Source: Syntrophorhabdaceae bacterium PtaU1.Bin034
Lineage (GTDB): Bacteria; Desulfobacterota_G; Syntrophorhabdia; Syntrophorhabdales; WCHB1-27
DNA: 8,881 nucleotides
Reading direction: 5' to 3'
NCBI GenBank assembly: GCA_002067405.1
Contig: MVRP01000178.1
Span: forward strand, 1 to 8,881
Positions 5,987 to 8,881 of this stretch are shown piece after piece (position 1 is the stretch's first letter; every line of letters begins with the position of its first letter). A program made the position numbers and the translations under genes. A model generated the notes under the pieces. The model saw only the letters and a list, made by a program, of their open reading frames with translations, was not told where the DNA came from and made no database searches.

Positions 5987-6312
5987 AGATAAACGTTACG
6001 GAAGTTCTCGACATAGACCTGGAGCGTGAAATGTGGTGCTGCAATCGGTGCGGCCGCGAGCTTATCAGCGCGAGGGAGAACTACAAAAAAGGTTGCAGGG
6101 TCAGGGAGAGAATGCCCGATGAAGTCCATGCGCCGCTGATAAAAGGGGCGCCCTTCAGCTTCTCGCCGGACCCTGATTGGTGCCGGATCATTGAGTTCTA
6201 TTGCCCGCAGTGCGGGGTGATGATCGAGAATCAGTACCTGCCGCCGGGACATCCCATAACCCACGACATCGAGTTCGACTTGGACGCGATGAAGGAACGA
6301 TACAAATGTTAA
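5983..6312 (+). CDS. Small cysteine-rich subunit, acetone carboxylase gamma family (ApcB-like)
   Basis: 109-aa protein with two CxxC pairs, C20-x2-C23 (in WCCNRCGREL, residues 18-27) and C74-x2-C77 (in YCPQCGVMIE, residues 73-82), as in a zinc ribbon. Further Cys at 19, 38, 67 and 109 and His at 49, 90 and 94 could also bind metal. The ending with YLPPGHPITHDIEFD (86-100) fits the acetone carboxylase gamma/ApcB family, whose members are zinc-containing structural subunits. It is shorter than AcxC (about 170 aa) and nearer to ApcB (about 15 kDa as recalled). ATG 5983 overlaps the preceding stop by ATGA, with GGAGGTG at 5971-5977. Its place between two HyuA genes is the strongest context evidence for an Apc-like carboxylase rather than a plain HyuAB hydantoinase. 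Metal binding is inferred. Confidence 0.78.
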   Translation: MKINVTEVLDIDLEREMWCCNRCGRELISARENYKKGCRVRERMPDEVHAPLIKGAPFSFSPDPDWCRIIEFYCPQCGVMIENQYLPPGHPITHDIEFDLDAMKERYKC

Positions 6313-6324
6313 GCCTTCGGCTTA
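6310..6324 (+). repeat. Short hairpin over the stop codon between the small subunit and second HyuA genes
   Basis: TAAGCC-TTC-GGCTTA is a perfect six-base-pair hairpin whose first three bases are the TAA stop of the small subunit gene. No T-run follows, so it is not a rho-independent terminator. It sits in the only non-overlapping gap (36 bases) among the carboxylase genes and might affect RNA stability or the subunit ratio. It may also be chance. Confidence 0.3.
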
Positions 6325-6348
6325 CACAATCTCAAGAAGGGGGAGTGC

Positions 6349-8523
6349 ATGGCTTATACTGTTGATGTTGATATTGGTGGAACGTTCACTGACTTTTTCG
6401 GATCGAGAGATGACGGCGAGCTGGTCCTCGCTAAGTCTCCCACAACTCATTATGACCTGTCAGTAGGATTCCTCAGGGGGCTAAGAGAATTAGCCAAGGG
6501 TTTTCGGATCCCCCTACGGCAGTTCCTTACTAGCTGTGATGACATACGTTACTGCACTACTATAGGCACAAATGCACTACTGGAGCGGACAGGACCCAAG
6601 CTCGGCCTCATCACCACTGCGGGATTCGAGGACACCATCGCGATCGGCCGCGCCAGATCATGGGCCGACGGTCTGTCGGGAAACGAGAACAAGGACCTGG
6701 GGAGGATTGTCAAGCCGAAACCCCTTATTCCGCGGGATATGATCGTTGGTTTGAGGGAGCGCGTCGATTCCGCGGGGAACGTGGTCATGCCCCTCAAGCC
6801 CGCGGACGTGCTGGAAAAGCTCCAATATCTCGTGGAAAAGGGCGCAATGGGTTACGTAGTCTGTCTCTTGTGGTCATGCTACAATCCCGTCCACGAGCAA
6901 CTCGTGAAGGAAATCGTAGAGGAAGAGTACCCCGAGGACTACCTTGGGAGCATGCCTGTCTTCCTTTCGCACAGCATCTCCCCGAAAATGGGCGAATATA
7001 CGCGCTTTACGACGACGATCGTGAACGCCTACATACATAACGTAATGGGGGAGGAGCTGGCGCGCTTGATCTGGGAGCTGAAGGACAACGGGTACAAAAA
7101 GCCCCTCATCCTCGTGCAGAACGTGGGGGGGATGAAAAAGGTGACACGCACGAGAGCGGTGCTCACCTACAACGCGGGCCCGGTTTCGGGGCTCCATGGG
7201 AGCAAGTTCATCGGCGAGCTCTATGGAACGGGCAATGTGATCTTTACGGATATGGGCGGTACGTCCTATGACATCGGAGTGGTGTCGGAGGGTGAGATCC
7301 GCACCTATGATTTCATCCCGGTTATCGACCGGTGGCGCACCAACATTCCCGCTATAGAGGTGAAGTCGATCGGGGCCGGAGGAGGCTCGATAGCGTGGAT
7401 CAATACCGTGCTGGGAGACAGGCTGGAGGTCGGACCGCAATCGGCGGGCTCCATGCCCGGTCCTGCCTGCTATGACCAGGGGGGTACCGAACCCACCGTC
7501 ACCGATGCCGACGTGATCCTCGGCTACATCAACCCGGACAACTACCTGGGCGGAAAGATGAAGCTGAAAAGAGAATTGGCGGAAAAGGCCATCTTGGAGA
7601 AGGTGGCCAAACCTCTCGGAATCGGCGTTCTTGAAGCCGCGGCCCGCATCCGAAAGATCGTCGACGCCAAAATGGGTCAGGAGGTCTTCAACGAGGTCGT
7701 ACTGAAAGGGTACGACCCGAGGGAATTCGTTCTCCTCGCGGGCGGTGGCGCCGGTCCGTCCCACGCGCTGGATATTGCCCCGTACATCGAAGCCAGGGAA
7801 GTCATCATGTCACCCTTCTCGCCGGTGTTCGGCGCCTTCGGGGCGTCCACCATCGATGTGATGCAGGTGTTCGACCGGACCAAGGCGCTAAAACTCTACC
7901 AATACGCGAACCAGGCTTATACGACCGACTACGAGTCTTTCAACGAAGTGGTGCGGGAACTGAGAGACCTCGCCCTGAGAGATATCAAGATGGAAGGCTA
8001 CGGGGAGGAGGATGTGATCTTCAGGCTCGAGCTGGAGATGCGCTACGGCATGCAGTACAACTACACAAAGATCGAGTGCCCCCACCTGGAGATTCACTCG
8101 ATGGAGGATGTCAGGGACATCTGCGAGCGTTTTGAAGATACCTACAGCCAGGTCTACACGCCGGAAGCAAAATTCCCGCAGGGCGGTATCAACGTGGAGA
8201 ATTTCTTTCTCAAAGCGATTGTGCCGACCAAGCACGTGGAGATCGTGGCGGAACCCCTGGCGGGTGAAGAGCCCTCACCGGAAGCGATGAAAGAGGTACG
8301 TCCTGTTTACTTCGCTGAAAAGGAGGGTGTTGTAGATACGACTATCTACACCTACGAGGGGCTTCGGCCCGGCAACGTGGTCGTGGGCCCCGCGATTATC
8401 GAGGCGAGAGATACCACGTGTGTCATCAATCCGGGCTGGAAGCTGACGATGGACAAGTACAGGCAGGGCATTCTGAGGCAGATTGATGGCAAGGCCTCGG
8501 AGGCGGCAAGGAGGGGCTCATGA
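6349..8523 (+). CDS. HyuA-type subunit 2 of an ATP-dependent ketone carboxylase (ApcC-like)
   Basis: 724-aa paralogue of the first HyuA subunit, and the second ATPase subunit of the complex. Motifs: phosphate-1 DIGGTFTD at 8-15; YCTTIGTNALLER at 68-80; YNAGPVSG at 274-281; phosphate-2 DMGGTSYDIG at 301-310; GAGGGSIA at 342-349; MPGPACY at 369-375; TDADV at 385-389; GGGAGPSHA at 465-473; C-terminal TIYTYEGLRPGNVVVGPAII at 665-684. It is about 50 residues longer than the first copy, partly through an insert near 100-125 (GRARSWADG) and a longer C-terminal domain, in line with the larger ApcC (about 87 kDa as recalled) against ApcA. ATG 6349 has a purine-rich site (AAGGGGGAG, about 6337-6345) close upstream. 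The first 200-250 bases use more A/T-ending codons than the rest of the gene. Its stop overlaps the HyuB start by ATGA. Confidence 0.85.
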   Translation: MAYTVDVDIGGTFTDFFGSRDDGELVLAKSPTTHYDLSVGFLRGLRELAKGFRIPLRQFLTSCDDIRYCTTIGTNALLERTGPKLGLITTAGFEDTIAIGRARSWADGLSGNENKDLGRIVKPKPLIPRDMIVGLRERVDSAGNVVMPLKPADVLEKLQYLVEKGAMGYVVCLLWSCYNPVHEQLVKEIVEEEYPEDYLGSMPVFLSHSISPKMGEYTRFTTTIVNAYIHNVMGEELARLIWELKDNGYKKPLILVQNVGGMKKVTRTRAVLTYNAGPVSGLHGSKFIGELYGTGNVIFTDMGGTSYDIGVVSEGEIRTYDFIPVIDRWRTNIPAIEVKSIGAGGGSIAWINTVLGDRLEVGPQSAGSMPGPACYDQGGTEPTVTDADVILGYINPDNYLGGKMKLKRELAEKAILEKVAKPLGIGVLEAAARIRKIVDAKMGQEVFNEVVLKGYDPREFVLLAGGGAGPSHALDIAPYIEAREVIMSPFSPVFGAFGASTIDVMQVFDRTKALKLYQYANQAYTTDYESFNEVVRELRDLALRDIKMEGYGEEDVIFRLELEMRYGMQYNYTKIECPHLEIHSMEDVRDICERFEDTYSQVYTPEAKFPQGGINVENFFLKAIVPTKHVEIVAEPLAGEEPSPEAMKEVRPVYFAEKEGVVDTTIYTYEGLRPGNVVVGPAIIEARDTTCVINPGWKLTMDKYRQGILRQIDGKASEAARRGS

Positions 8524-8881
8524 ACAATATGTTGTTTGGAAGGGATTTCGAGGTAGTGCAGCGGCTGAGGCCGGAGCCTGTCACGGAGGAAGAGGCCCGG
8601 GCGATGGAAGAGATGGACCCGGTTGATTTCGCGATATTTAACCACAAGGTGAACATGATCGCCCTGGAAGGAAAGGAAACCACCATGAAACTCGGTGCCA
8701 GCACGGGGATGCGGTGGGGCGACGTGGCCTTTGGTATTTACACGGCGCAAGGGGATCTGGCGGTGTGCGCGACGGGAATATGGTTCCACGCGGCCCTGGG
8801 TCAGGTGCCTGTAAAGTATGTGGTCAAGCATTACGTGCAGAACGAATCGGTCGGGGTAAAAGAAGGGGATTCCTTCTTCTT
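8520..8881 (+). CDS. HyuB-type subunit (hydantoinase B/oxoprolinase; ApcD/AcxB-like), N-terminal part
   Basis: The first 120 codons are present and the frame stays open to the window end. ATG 8520 overlaps the upstream TGA by ATGA, with AGGAGG at 8509-8514 five bases away. The visible part holds DPVDFAIFNHKVNMIALEG (about residues 37-55), STGMRWGDVAFGIYTAQGDL (about 65-84) and VKEGDSFFF at the end, the usual N-terminal pattern of HyuB subunits (DP...I..H....I..E.........S....D...GI....G). In acetone carboxylase the homologous subunit (AcxB) carries the metal site where carboxylation occurs; that region lies mostly beyond the window. Following ApcA-, ApcB- and ApcC-like genes, it fits ApcD. 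A fifth gene, apcE-like, would be expected downstream but cannot be seen. Confidence 0.8.
   Translation, partial: MNNMLFGRDFEVVQRLRPEPVTEEEARAMEEMDPVDFAIFNHKVNMIALEGKETTMKLGASTGMRWGDVAFGIYTAQGDLAVCATGIWFHAALGQVPVKYVVKHYVQNESVGVKEGDSFF

Noticed and set aside
6874..7764. 296-codon - strand ORF inside the second HyuA gene
   Set aside because: Antisense to conserved HyuA coding sequence including the phosphate-2 motif; its His/Arg/Asp-rich composition is typical of shadow frames.

Overview
The window carries bacterial DNA of moderate to high G+C. It has tightly packed operons, strong Shine-Dalgarno sites and repeated ATGA stop/start overlaps. The gene set (TRAP transporter, soluble fumarate-reductase-like flavoprotein, corrinoid adenosyltransferase, ketone-carboxylase-type subunits) suggests a strict or facultative anaerobe that degrades organic acids, ketones or aromatics. 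A Desulfobacterota/Syntrophobacteria-like or clostridial relative is plausible, but the sequence alone does not settle the taxon.

Left part (1-2209, + strand): the last codons of a TRAP transporter large subunit (DctM type), then a 475-aa FAD-dependent oxidoreductase of the flavocytochrome c/fumarate reductase superfamily, then a CobO/BtuR-type cob(I)alamin adenosyltransferase, then what looks like the decayed 5' end of a DUF169 gene interrupted by in-frame TAG codons. Spacing suggests one transcription unit that enters from the left: uptake of an organic acid, a redox enzyme, and a cofactor enzyme.

Middle part (about 2300-3490, - strand): a visibly more A+T-rich two-gene island encoding an Xre/MbcA/ParS-type antitoxin followed by a RES-domain toxin (MbcT/ParT family, NAD+-consuming), one base apart. 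Its promoter (TTGACA, 17 bp, TACAGT) has a perfect 8-3-8 palindrome over the -10 box, the classic layout for autorepression. It lies convergent to the left operon and divergent from the right one.

Intergenic part (about 3491-3875): no convincing gene. It holds a 36-codon ORF of unknown meaning, then an A+T-rich stretch with candidate promoters and a 9-bp-arm inverted repeat over a TATAAT box. A 28-codon leader ORF with a very strong ribosome binding site follows.

Right part (3876-8881, + strand): the leader ORF overlaps (ATGA) a 675-aa HyuA-type subunit, which overlaps (ATGA) a 109-aa cysteine-rich subunit related to acetone carboxylase gamma. A second HyuA-type subunit of 724 aa follows, and overlaps (ATGA) the start of a HyuB-type subunit that runs off the window. 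The order HyuA - small Zn-type subunit - HyuA' - HyuB, and the sizes, match the acetophenone carboxylase operon order apcA-apcB-apcC-apcD as I recall it. The best reading is an ATP-dependent ketone carboxylase (acetophenone/acetone carboxylase-like) whose real substrate is unknown. The family also contains hydantoinases and oxoprolinases.
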